Below are positions 1 through 5,872 of a stretch of DNA of 5,995 bases, in pieces (the first letter of the stretch is position 1; the number at the start of each line of letters is the position of its first letter). Source of the stretch: an uncultured Clostridia bacterium (GTDB lineage Bacteria; Bacillota; Clostridia; Oscillospirales; Ruminococcaceae); contig CAMWLH010000141.1 in NCBI GenBank assembly GCA_947175045.1, forward strand, positions 1 to 5,995, given 5' to 3'. The notes under the pieces are model-generated. The model saw only the letters and a list, made by a program, of their open reading frames with translations, did no database searches and had not been told where the DNA came from. Both the position numbers and the translations under genes were made by a program.

Positions 1-1533
1 GCCGTAGCCCCAGCCGTCGCCTGAATAATTAGTCCCGCCGAATTCGGTGAAAATGATCGGCTGCCCGCCGTAGGCGAAGCCGTCCGCGAACGGCGGGAAC
101 TGCGTATTGGCGGAATATCCCTCCGTGAGCTTTTCCGCGCTGTCGTAGAGCCGCAGAAGCATATCGCCGTTCTGCTCGTAGTGATGTATCGTAAGAATAT
201 CGCTCTCGGTGTGCAGCCAACCGTCGTTGGATATTACCGGACGCGTCGGGTCGAGCGCCTTGGTAAGATGATAAAGCCCTCGCGAAAAGCTCTGTTGACG
301 CTTATCCGAGGCGATATTCTCCACGCCCCAGCTCTCGTTGAACAGCACCCACGTTGCAAGCGACGGGTGGTTATAATTCTGCGTGACGATATCCGCCCAT
401 TCCGACGCGATACTTTTTACAGCTCCGTCGCCGAACCAATAATTCGACGGCATCTCGCACCAAACCGTAAAGCCCATGACGTCAGCGTAATAAAGGAAAC
501 GCTCGTCCTCGATCTTCTGGTGCTTTCTGACCCCGTTAAAGCCCATTTCCCTCGCGAGGCGTATATCCTCGGCGAGCGCCTGCTCGTCGGGCGGAGTAAG
601 CCCCGATTTTTTCCAATAGCCTTGGTCGAGCAGCAGCTTGGCGTAAAACGGCATTCCGTTTAAAAGGAGCTTTCCGCTTTTGACAGTGTATTCTCTGAGA
701 CCGAAGTAGCTGCCGACCTTATCGACCGCTTTCCCGTTTTTAAATACCGTTATCTCCACGTCGTAAAGCGCGGGATTCCAAACGCTCCAATACGCTGTCC
801 GATAAGTGAGCCTGCCGCTGTCAAGCCGCACCGAAACGATGTTGTTGATATCGGCGGCTCTGACGGTCACCGACTGAATGGGGCTGCCGTCCATGCTGAT
901 CTCAACGTGCACATCAATATCGTCGTCGGGAGCGCTCAAGCCGATATCAAACGAGACAGAGGAGCTTGCCGTATCGGGCGTTATCTTCAGGCTTGTAAGG
1001 TGGGTCTCGTCCGCGTATTCAAGCCATACGCTTTTCCAGATACCCGTCGTCTGGACGTACCAGCATCCGTAGCTTTCGGATCGCCAGCGCTGCTTTCCGC
1101 GCATCTGAACGGGGTGGTTCGGATCGGTACATTTGACGGTCAGTATGCCGCGGTCGTCGGTGAGGAAATCGGTCACGTCAAAGGAAAAGCGGCTGTAAGC
1201 CCCGCGATGTACGCCGACGAGCCTTGAGTTTACGTAGACCTCCGTTTCGTAATCCGCGCCCTCAAAGTTAAGTATCGTCCGCTTGCCCCGTCTGCCCTCG
1301 ATCTCCCGGGAATACCACACGACCTCCCTGCTCGCTTGATCGTTCATCCCGCTCAGCTCGGTCTCATAGCTGAACGGAACGTTTATTCGCCGCAGAAGAG
1401 CTCCCGCGAGCGCGCCGCTTTCTGTTACCTCGCCGCCGAACGCAAAGCCCCATCTCCCGTTAAGGCTCTGCCAGTCGCTCCTGACGAGCTGCGGTCTCGG
1501 ATATTCCGGAATATAGCATTTTACGTGTTTCAT
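1..1533 (-). CDS. Glycoside hydrolase family 2 protein (beta-galactosidase/beta-glucuronidase superfamily), 3' end outside window
   Basis: This is a retaining exo-glycosidase of family GH2 that should release a terminal beta-linked sugar; the exact sugar cannot be told. The reading frame is open from the ATG at 1533 to the window edge, giving 511 codons without a stop. Domain order is a jelly-roll sugar-binding domain (about residues 10-180, opening with YIPEYPRPQLVRSDWQSLNG), an immunoglobulin-like domain (about 185-285), and a TIM barrel from about residue 290. Seen barrel motifs are NGVRKHQ (R336, H338), the acid/base site WVLFNESWG (E400) and the nucleophile site FTEFGG (E497); the two glutamates are 97 residues apart, normal for GH2. 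Relatives of this short architecture are, from memory, near 570-600 residues, so only the barrel end is missing. No signal peptide is visible, so the enzyme is probably cytoplasmic. AGGAGG at 1540-1545, six bases before ATG, fixes the start. It has its own promoter and follows a transporter operon. Confidence 0.95.
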   Translation of the reverse strand, partial: MKHVKCYIPEYPRPQLVRSDWQSLNGRWGFAFGGEVTESGALAGALLRRINVPFSYETELSGMNDQASREVVWYSREIEGRRGKRTILNFEGADYETEVYVNSRLVGVHRGAYSRFSFDVTDFLTDDRGILTVKCTDPNHPVQMRGKQRWRSESYGCWYVQTTGIWKSVWLEYADETHLTSLKITPDTASSSVSFDIGLSAPDDDIDVHVEISMDGSPIQSVTVRAADINNIVSVRLDSGRLTYRTAYWSVWNPALYDVEITVFKNGKAVDKVGSYFGLREYTVKSGKLLLNGMPFYAKLLLDQGYWKKSGLTPPDEQALAEDIRLAREMGFNGVRKHQKIEDERFLYYADVMGFTVWCEMPSNYWFGDGAVKSIASEWADIVTQNYNHPSLATWVLFNESWGVENIASDKRQQSFSRGLYHLTKALDPTRPVISNDGWLHTESDILTIHHYEQNGDMLLRLYDSAEKLTEGYSANTQFPPFADGFAYGGQPIIFTEFGGTNYSGDGWGYG

Positions 1534-1558
1534 ATATTGCCTCCTTATGTTTTTCTAT

Positions 1559-1587
1559 ATGATACCATAAACAAGTAAAACTCGCAA
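1559..1587 (-). promoter_or_regulatory. Sigma-A type promoter for the GH2 gene
   Basis: On the minus strand, TTGCGA (1582-1587, four of six matches to TTGACA) is followed after exactly 17 bases by TATCAT (1559-1564, five of six matches to TATAAT). Transcription would start near 1552, leaving a leader of about 20 bases before the ATG at 1533. This argues that the hydrolase is not simply read through from the transporter operon. The -35 overlaps the AACGTATTGCG motif described separately. Confidence 0.65.
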
Positions 1588-1625
1588 TACGTTATTTCAT
1601 CATAAAAGTGAGGAATCCGAGCGTA

Positions 1626-1649
1626 TATAAAAACGACTATAAAAACGAC
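1626..1649. repeat. Perfect tandem duplication of a 12-bp unit
   Basis: TATAAAAACGAC occurs twice head to tail (1626-1637 and 1638-1649). Read on the minus strand it gives two T5 runs just beyond the hairpin at 1656-1683, so the duplication may have supplied a second T-tract to the terminator. It also lies upstream of the GH2 promoter. The role is inferred; the repeat itself is exact. Confidence 0.85.
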
Positions 1650-1683
1650 AGCATAACCCGCACGCCTTGCCGGACGTGCGGGT
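1641..1683 (-). terminator. Probable intrinsic terminator of the amino acid ABC operon
   Basis: ACCCGCACG (1656-1664) and CGTGCGGGT (1675-1683) form a perfect 9-bp GC-rich stem around a 10-base loop, 67 bases past the stop codon of the binding-protein gene. On the minus strand the stem is followed by a TATGCTGTCG spacer and then T5, with a second T5 in the next repeat unit. The T-run starts about 10 bases after the stem, further than in a textbook terminator, so termination may be partial. On the plus strand the T-run is even more distant. Confidence 0.55.
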
Positions 1684-1750
1684 GAACTCCTATTCGGTTT
1701 TTGGGGATTTCTCCGTTAAGAGTGTCACCCTTTGGTCTGCCCCGTATTTT

Positions 1751-2617
1751 TTACATCTCTCCGCCTTCAACGACCAGATTATCCTTATCCACCGTGTCGC
1801 CGTAAACCGCTGCGAGGGTAGCGTCATAATCTGCGTGGAAGAACTGCTCTTCGCCGAGAGCCTTTATCTCCTCATTCAGCCAGTCTAGCAGCTCCGTGTT
1901 GCCCTTTGTTACGGCGGGAGCGATAGCGTCTATGCTTCCCAGCGACTCAACTCCGACGGTAAACCCGGGGTTGGACATCGCCCACGCGAGCACCTCGGTG
2001 TTGTCGGTCGAGAACGCGTCGCCTCTTCCGTCCTGAAGCGCGGAGTAAGCCTCGTTGTACTCGTCATACTTCTGGAGCTTTACGTCGGGGTAATTCTCGG
2101 TGAAGTAGGTCTCCGCCGTCGTGCCCTTTACCACTATAAGCGTCTTGCCGTTCAGCTCGTCCGCGGAGCTTATAACGGCGCTGTCGGGCGAAACCACACC
2201 GAGAGCCACCTTCATATAGGGCAGCGCGAAGTCAACCTGCCGAGAGCGCTCCTCGGTAACGGTGAAGTTCGCGAGGATTATATCCACCTTAGCCGTCTGC
2301 AAAAACTCCACGCGGCTTGCAGCCTCAACGGGAACGAGCTCCAGCTCCACGTTCAGATCCTGCGCTATCCTCCTTGCGAAATACACGTCGTAGCCCTGAT
2401 AATCGCCGCTGTTGTCCACATATCCGAAGGGCATTTTATCCGAGAATACTCCGATAGTTATCCTGCCCTCCGCCTTGATCTCATCGATAGTCCTGAAGCT
2501 GCCGCTCTCCGAGCCGCCGGAGGCTCCGGAGCTGTTCTCCGTATTTGCGCAAGCCGCCAGCGATAATGTCAGTATTGCCGCGGAAATCACCGCGCCTATT
2601 TTTTTTAAAAAGTTCAT
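1751..2617 (-). CDS. Amino acid ABC transporter solute-binding lipoprotein (family 3; CjaA-like, possibly cysteine/cystine)
   Basis: This is the extracellular receptor that delivers an amino acid to the permease pair encoded upstream. The 288-residue protein starts with a lipoprotein signal: MNFLKK, a hydrophobic segment, and the lipobox LAAC with C23 as the lipidated residue. A Ser/Gly-rich linker (about 28-40) follows, then a two-lobed SBP_bac_3 domain (about 44-270). Visible family motifs are FGYVDNSGDYQGYDV (64-78), VDFALPYM (128-135) preceded by R124, the usual ligand-carboxylate arginine, KGTTAETYF (164-172), and D205, the usual alpha-amino contact. From memory the GVFSDKMPFGYVD, ANFTVTEERSRQVDF and DAFSTDN stretches resemble Campylobacter CjaA, a cysteine-binding protein; cysteine/cystine is therefore a guess, and glutamine, aspartate or glutamate remain possible. 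AAGGAG at 2625-2630 lies seven bases before ATG. It is the last gene of the operon, after a 206-base palindromic gap. Confidence 0.97.
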   Translation of the reverse strand: MNFLKKIGAVISAAILTLSLAACANTENSSGASGGSESGSFRTIDEIKAEGRITIGVFSDKMPFGYVDNSGDYQGYDVYFARRIAQDLNVELELVPVEAASRVEFLQTAKVDIILANFTVTEERSRQVDFALPYMKVALGVVSPDSAVISSADELNGKTLIVVKGTTAETYFTENYPDVKLQKYDEYNEAYSALQDGRGDAFSTDNTEVLAWAMSNPGFTVGVESLGSIDAIAPAVTKGNTELLDWLNEEIKALGEEQFFHADYDATLAAVYGDTVDKDNLVVEGGEM

Positions 2618-2637
2618 CTTAGTTCTCCTTATCTAAA

Positions 2638-2785
2638 AATTTTTTCGCACCGCGCCGAACAAGTAAGTTTTGCGCAAAAACACAACGTAATGCATAAGCT
2701 AACACGCGATCAATGCGCAAAACTTGGCTGCCGCGGCGCGAATACTCCGCTGCGCTACGCATTCGCACCTTGTTGCGAAAAAATT
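2638..2785. repeat. Long imperfect palindrome between the ATPase and binding-protein genes (possible intergenic repeat element)
   Basis: The outer arms are AATTTTTTCGCA (2638-2649) and TGCGAAAAAATT (2774-2785), a perfect 12-bp inverted match. The inner arms are AAGTTTTGCGCA (2665-2676) and TGCGCAAAACTT (2714-2725), another perfect 12 bp, around a 37-base loop. Between them CGCGCCG (2651-2657) can pair with CGGCGCG (2734-2740). The right half has about 33 extra bases that can fold into a side hairpin, GCGAAT (2738-2743) with ATTCGC (2761-2766). No open frame of note crosses it. It could be a MITE or REP-like element, or an mRNA structure that separates expression of the binding protein from the membrane genes. 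Confidence 0.75.
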
Positions 2786-2804
2786 GCTGCGCAGACGAAA
2801 CGTC
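2786..2804. repeat. Two short palindromes next to the long palindrome
   Basis: CTGCGCAG (2787-2794) is a perfect 8-bp palindrome, and GACG-AAA-CGTC (2794-2804) can form a small four-pair hairpin. They lie between the ATPase stop codon at 2824 and the long palindrome, so the whole gap is rich in symmetry. They may be the end of the same element. No function is known to me. Confidence 0.45.
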
Positions 2805-2823
2805 GCTATATGCGGACGCCGCT

Positions 2824-3567
2824 CTACCTTGAATAAGTAAAAGTTTTTAAAAACCTCTGAGCTCTTTCCGTCTTGGGATTATGGAAAAACTCCGCGGGAG
2901 CGCCCTCCTCCACGATAACGCCGCCGTCCAGGAACACCACCCTGTCAGCCACCGCCTCCGCAAACGCCATCTCATGGGTGACTATCATCATGGTAGTCCC
3001 GTTTTTCGCCAGATCGAGCACCACGTTCAGCACCTCGTGAACCATCTCGGGGTCGAGCGCCGCCGTGATCTCGTCCAGCAGCATTATGTCGGGATTCATA
3101 ATCAGACTGCGGACGATCGCCACACGCTGCTTCTGTCCGCCTGAAAGCTCCGACGGATAGGCGTCCGCCTTATCCTTAAGCCCTACCCTGTCCAGCAGAG
3201 CCAACGCCGCCTCGGTCGCCTCCGCCTTATCGCGCTTCTGCACCTTGACGGGAGCTAAAATAACATTTTTCAGCACCGTCATATGCGGAAACAGATCATA
3301 GCTCTGAAAGACCATTCCTATTTTCTGGCGGATCTTGTGCAGCCCCGCGCTGCCGTGCTCCACCGCCTCGCCATGAAGCGATACGCTGCCCCCCTGTATA
3401 GGCTCCAGCCCGTTAAGACATCGCAGCAGCGTGCTCTTTCCGCACCCCGAGGGACCGATAAGAACTACCACCTCGCCCTTGGAAACGCTCAAGGACAAAT
3501 CGTTTATCACCGAGTTGTCGCCGAAGCTCTTTACAAGATGATTTATGTCAATTATATGCTCGCTCAT
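2824..3567 (-). CDS. Polar amino acid ABC transporter ATP-binding protein
   Basis: This is the cytoplasmic ATPase that powers amino acid import; two copies dock on the permease pair. The 247-residue length is normal for the GlnQ/HisP/ArtP group. Nucleotide-binding motifs are complete: Walker [10 protein letters not shown] (38-46, K44), Q-loop Q88 in [11 protein letters not shown], signature LSGGQKQR (141-148), Walker B IMLLDE (161-166, catalytic E166) and the switch histidine H198 in VTHEM. One oddity is that the usual DEPT after Walker B reads DEIT, with I167 replacing the common proline. The start ATG at 3567 shares ATGA with the stop of the upstream permease (4-base overlap) and has AGGAGG at 3576-3581, eight bases away. 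That implies coupled translation with the permease. The substrate cannot be read from this subunit. Confidence 0.97.
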   Translation of the reverse strand: MSEHIIDINHLVKSFGDNSVINDLSLSVSKGEVVVLIGPSGCGKSTLLRCLNGLEPIQGGSVSLHGEAVEHGSAGLHKIRQKIGMVFQSYDLFPHMTVLKNVILAPVKVQKRDKAEATEAALALLDRVGLKDKADAYPSELSGGQKQRVAIVRSLIMNPDIMLLDEITAALDPEMVHEVLNVVLDLAKNGTTMMIVTHEMAFAEAVADRVVFLDGGVIVEEGAPAEFFHNPKTERAQRFLKTFTYSR

Positions 3568-4238
3568 TTATCAGCCCTCCTTTTTGCCAGCCTGCGCGAT
3601 ATCAGCGAAAGCGGGAAGCATATCAGAAAATACAGCAGGAATATCGCCGCGTATACCCATATGGCGGCGTTGGGGTAATCGAACCTGTTCGCGTCGATTA
3701 TCTGCTTGCCCACCTTTAAAACCTCCGTTACGCCGATAAGCGACACCAGCGCGGTGGTCATTATCATACGCATTGACAGATTGATGATATTCGGCAGCAG
3801 TCCCCTCAGCGCCTGCGGAAAGATAACATACAGATATAGCCGGAGCTTGCTCAGCCCGAGCGACGCTCCCGATTCAAACTGATGCTTCGGAATGGCTCCG
3901 AAAGCGCTCCTTACCAGATCGCCGACCTCCGCCGTTCCCCACAGGGTGAACACTATCACCGCCGAGACCTCTCCGCTTAAATTCGCCCCCGTGAGCTTGG
4001 TGACCCCGAAAAACACAATAAACAGGAACACAAGCTGCGGCATTATCCGTATTATCTCCAGATAAACGCGCGTAAGCACCTTTACAACGGGATTTTTCAG
4101 CGTCATCACCGCTCCCAAAGCCGAGCCCAGCACCAGCGAGAATCCTATCGAGATCAGCGCCAGCCTTACCGTTACCCAAAGCCCCGACAGCAGCCGCAGC
4201 ATATTGTTCCCCAGGAACAGCACTTCAATTCCCCGCAC
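3564..4238 (-). CDS. Amino acid ABC transporter permease, second subunit (HisM/GlnP family)
   Basis: This is one half of the membrane channel for the transporter. The 224-residue protein has about five hydrophobic segments (near 19-46, 60-80, 89-110, 145-167 and 192-213). It carries the cytoplasmic EAA loop [20 protein letters not shown] (122-141), which docks to the ATPase. Other family marks are [19 protein letters not shown] (61-79) and the segment [20 protein letters not shown] (161-180). The start is GTG at 4238, supported by AGGAGG at 4246-4251 seven bases upstream; it overlaps the upstream permease gene by 14 bases. Its stop overlaps the ATPase start. It differs clearly from the other permease, so the channel is a heterodimer. 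The MPQLV stretch replaces the more usual TPLLVQ seen in its partner. Confidence 0.95.
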   Translation of the reverse strand: MRGIEVLFLGNNMLRLLSGLWVTVRLALISIGFSLVLGSALGAVMTLKNPVVKVLTRVYLEIIRIMPQLVFLFIVFFGVTKLTGANLSGEVSAVIVFTLWGTAEVGDLVRSAFGAIPKHQFESGASLGLSKLRLYLYVIFPQALRGLLPNIINLSMRMIMTTALVSLIGVTEVLKVGKQIIDANRFDYPNAAIWVYAAIFLLYFLICFPLSLISRRLAKRRADK

Positions 4239-4878
4239 GGCGCAGCCTCCTCTCCAGTATCGAGAATACCGCCGAAATTGGCAGTATTATGATGAGGTAA
4301 GCCGTCACCAGCATCAGCAGAGCCTCCCAGGTGTTGTAGTACATACCGATGAGGTCTTTCGTCACATACATCAGGTCTGCAAGCGACACCGCGCTGAAAA
4401 CGCTGGTCTCCTTAAGCAGGAAGATAACGTTCGCGCATATGGCGGGCACGGACACCGAAAACGCCTGCGGGAATACGATATGCCGCATTATCTGAGCCTT
4501 TGTCATTCCCAGGCTCGCGGCGCTTTCAAGCTGTATCTTTCCGACCGAGTTCAGCCCGCTTAAAAAGCTCTCCGCCATATAGCTCCCGCCAAGGAATGTA
4601 AGCCCGATTATGCCGCAGGCTTCGCTTGACAGCAGTATCCCCGCCTTTGGAAGACCGAAATACAGGAAAAAAAGCTGCACGATAAGCGGCGTATTTCTTG
4701 ACAGCTCGATATAAGCCGAGACCACCTGCCGCGCCACGGGAACACGGTAATATTTCACCATCGCGCAGACAAGCCCCACTATCACCGCGCACACTATCCC
4801 CGCCGCCCCGATAGTCAGCGTAAGCAGCGCCGCTTCGGCGTACATGGGAGTAAATTTCTCAATAAAAGACCAGTTCAC
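4225..4878 (-). CDS. Amino acid ABC transporter permease, first subunit (HisM/GlnP family), first gene of operon
   Basis: This is the partner membrane subunit of the transporter, 217 residues with about five hydrophobic segments (near 18-42, 62-78, 85-105, 140-160 and 185-206). Family marks are ELSRNTPLIVQLFFLYFGLP (58-77), the EAA loop ESAASLGMTKAQIMRHIVFP (118-137) that contacts the ATPase, and LLKETSVFSAVSLADLM (154-170). The start codon is GTG at 4878, with GGAG at 4886-4889 seven bases upstream. A strong promoter lies about 60 bases upstream, so this is the first gene of the unit. The stop is inside the next permease gene (14-base overlap), suggesting coupled translation. Confidence 0.96.
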   Translation of the reverse strand: MNWSFIEKFTPMYAEAALLTLTIGAAGIVCAVIVGLVCAMVKYYRVPVARQVVSAYIELSRNTPLIVQLFFLYFGLPKAGILLSSEACGIIGLTFLGGSYMAESFLSGLNSVGKIQLESAASLGMTKAQIMRHIVFPQAFSVSVPAICANVIFLLKETSVFSAVSLADLMYVTKDLIGMYYNTWEALLMLVTAYLIIILPISAVFSILERRLRRAGN

Positions 4879-4937
4879 AATATCACTCCGTCAAATAGTA
4901 TATCGAGCCGTGTGCGGTCTGTTCTTGGGATAAGCTA

Positions 4938-4966
4938 AGTATACCACACAAAGCATATAATGTCAA
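4938..4966 (-). promoter_or_regulatory. Strong sigma-A promoter for the ABC transporter operon
   Basis: Minus strand TTGACA (4961-4966, perfect -35), a 17-base spacer, then TATACT (4938-4943, five of six matches). Transcription should start near 4931, giving a leader of about 52 bases. The leader is too short for a T-box or a common riboswitch and I see no strong hairpin in it, so any control is more likely by a repressor or activator protein near the promoter. Confidence 0.8.
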
Positions 4967-4983
4967 TAGGTTATCTATGTTTT

Positions 4984-5035
4984 GCCTCACAAAAGCATTC
5001 AACATTCAAAGGAGGCTTTTGGTGATTCCGTCACC
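4984..5035. repeat. Cluster of mutually exclusive hairpins upstream of the ABC operon promoter
   Basis: TCACAAAAGC (4987-4996) can pair with GCTTTTG-GTGA (5015-5025, one bulged G). GTGA at 5022-5025 can instead pair with TCAC at 5031-5034 in the perfect hairpin GGTGA-TTCCG-TCACC (5021-5035). GCCTC (4984-4988) can also pair with GAGGC (5012-5016). The cluster is outside the ABC operon transcript; it would be in the sfsA 3' region or in a plus-strand RNA. Confidence 0.5.
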
Positions 5036-5054
5036 GCACGTCTCGCTCGGATAA
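5022..5054 (+). other. Candidate 10-codon micro-ORF with ribosome binding site
   Basis: On the plus strand AAAGGAGG (5008-5015) is followed after six bases by GTG (5022), then an open frame MIPSPHVSLG ending at TAA (5052-5054). A hairpin ending in CTTTT follows directly. A perfect TATAAT lies at 4956-4961 on the same strand, but I find no good -35. The start codon sits in either of two alternative hairpins. This could be a tiny leader peptide, a remnant, or chance; there is no family evidence. Confidence 0.2.
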
Positions 5055-5082
5055 AGTCCGCCGAAATATTATATGCGGCTTT
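5053..5082. terminator. Weak hairpin between sfsA and the ABC operon, possible terminator
   Basis: AAAG-T-CCGC (5053-5061) pairs with GCGG-CTTT (5075-5082) leaving one bulged base and a 13-base AT-rich loop. On the plus strand it ends in CTTTTC, on the minus strand in CTTTATCC. It lies 20 bases past the sfsA stop, where a terminator is expected, but the T-run is short on both strands. No better sfsA terminator is visible. Confidence 0.25.
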
Positions 5083-5102
5083 TCACGCCTTAGTTAAAAA
5101 CA

Positions 5103-5771
5103 TCACCCAAAAATCGGCGGGGAGATTACCTCGAGCGCGTCCCGCTCCACGCGGCACTCCAGGAACAGCGGATTTACTCCCGCTGCGAGGGAGCGCTCAT
5201 ACTGCGCGGCGAACTCCGCGTGAATTTCCGCGTTGGGTCTGACCTCGGAAATGCCGTTCATCTGTATCACAAAGGCTATGTATGAGTCATAACCGCGGAA
5301 GACCGCCTCGGCAAGCTCCTTTAAATGCTTTATCCCGCGCTCGGTGGGGGCGTCGGGAAAATAGCCTGTCCCATCGCGCTCCAAGGTGCAGCCCTTAACC
5401 TCGATAAGTATCTTTTGTCCCTTATGCTCGGCGTAGAAATCAACGCGCGATTTTCCAAAGGTATACTCGCGCTTGACCGCCGACAGTTTCTGCCCCGCGA
5501 GCCACTCGGCGACTGCGGCATTCGGCGCAGAGCTGTCGATGTTCACCCAGCCCTGCCGCTCGTGCTTTGCCGCGATAATGCTGTACGGGGTCTTGCGGGC
5601 GGGGTTGGAGCTTGGCTCCAGAGCCACCTCGACACCTTTGAGCAGCAGATTTTCGCACCTGCCCGTATTGCGCACATGAACAGTCACAGGGATATCGTCA
5701 ATAAGCACCTCCGCTTCAAAGCGGTTAAGACGCTCCGAAAAAACGGCGGACAAAATGTTGCTGTAACGCAT
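5103..5771 (-). CDS. sfsA: DNA/RNA nuclease SfsA (sugar fermentation stimulation protein A family)
   Basis: SfsA proteins combine an N-terminal OB-like nucleic acid binding part with a C-terminal PD-(D/E)XK nuclease-like domain; the old name comes from an E. coli maltose phenotype and the true cell role is unsettled. From the ATG at 5771 the protein is 222 residues, close to the family norm. N-terminal family motifs are VHVRNTGRCENLL (31-43), SSNPARKTPYS (54-64) and GWVNIDSSAPN (74-84). The nuclease core is SRVDFYAE with D111 followed by LIEVKG with E124 and K126, the expected D...ExK triad. The ATG is preferred over the upstream in-frame GTG at 5798: MRYSNIL matches the usual family start and a GAGGGGG ribosome site is nine bases before it. 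It has its own promoter and is separate from the transporter operon. Confidence 0.95.
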   Translation of the reverse strand: MRYSNILSAVFSERLNRFEAEVLIDDIPVTVHVRNTGRCENLLLKGVEVALEPSSNPARKTPYSIIAAKHERQGWVNIDSSAPNAAVAEWLAGQKLSAVKREYTFGKSRVDFYAEHKGQKILIEVKGCTLERDGTGYFPDAPTERGIKHLKELAEAVFRGYDSYIAFVIQMNGISEVRPNAEIHAEFAAQYERSLAAGVNPLFLECRVERDALEVISPPIFG

Positions 5772-5820
5772 AATAATCCGCCCCCTCACCTGCCGCACTT
5801 TTTATAACGCATTACGTTTT

Positions 5821-5849
5821 ATTATAACACAGCTTTGAAAATTTTGCAA
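5821..5849 (-). promoter_or_regulatory. Sigma-A promoter of sfsA with extended -10
   Basis: Minus strand TTGCAA (5844-5849, four of six matches), 17-base spacer, then a perfect TATAAT (5821-5826) preceded by TGT, an extended -10. Transcription would start near 5814, about 43 bases before the ATG at 5771. The -35 lies inside one of two TTGCA-type repeats. Confidence 0.75.
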
Positions 5850-5872
5850 GTATGCAAAAGCAAGTTATGCAA
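5844..5872. repeat. Paired TTGCA-type repeats over the sfsA -35 (candidate operator)
   Basis: GCAAGTATGCAA (5846-5857) and GCAAGTTATGCAA (5860-5872) are direct repeats differing by one inserted T, with starts 14 bases apart. The first is part of a dyad, TTGCA-AGTA-TGCAA (5844-5857). One copy covers the -35 hexamer and the other lies just upstream, a layout typical of a repressor or activator site. No regulator gene is present in the window. Confidence 0.5.

Noticed and set aside
181..663. Plus-strand open frame of 160 codons
   Set aside because: It lies wholly inside the GH2 gene on the other strand, which has catalytic motifs and a ribosome site; the product is arginine-rich and shows no family motifs.
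1656..1683. Hairpin as a bidirectional terminator
   Set aside because: There is no plus-strand gene to end here and the plus-strand T-run begins about 12 bases after the stem.
2618..2823. Internal promoter for the binding-protein gene
   Set aside because: The best candidate, TTGATC with a 17-base spacer and TTACGT, has a poor -10; I could not support it.
3283..3678. Plus-strand open frame of 131 codons
   Set aside because: It is antisense across the ATPase and permease genes, has no ribosome site and no recognisable domain.
4879..4931. T-box or other riboswitch leader for the amino acid operon
   Set aside because: The predicted leader is about 52 bases, too short for a T-box, SAM or lysine riboswitch, and lacks a specifier region or terminator stem.
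4982..5242. Plus-strand open frame of 86 codons overlapping the sfsA 3' end
   Set aside because: The frame uses a non-ATG start without a ribosome site and ends in the antisense of sfsA. The nearby AAAGGAGG is spaced for the GTG at 5022 in another frame.
5769..5798. In-frame GTG at 5798 as a longer sfsA start
   Set aside because: The nine extra residues do not fit the family, MRYSNIL at the ATG is the typical start, and the ATG has a GA/GG-rich ribosome site.
5325..5807. Plus-strand open frame of 160 codons
   Set aside because: It is antisense to sfsA; the sfsA frame has the full family motifs and promoter.
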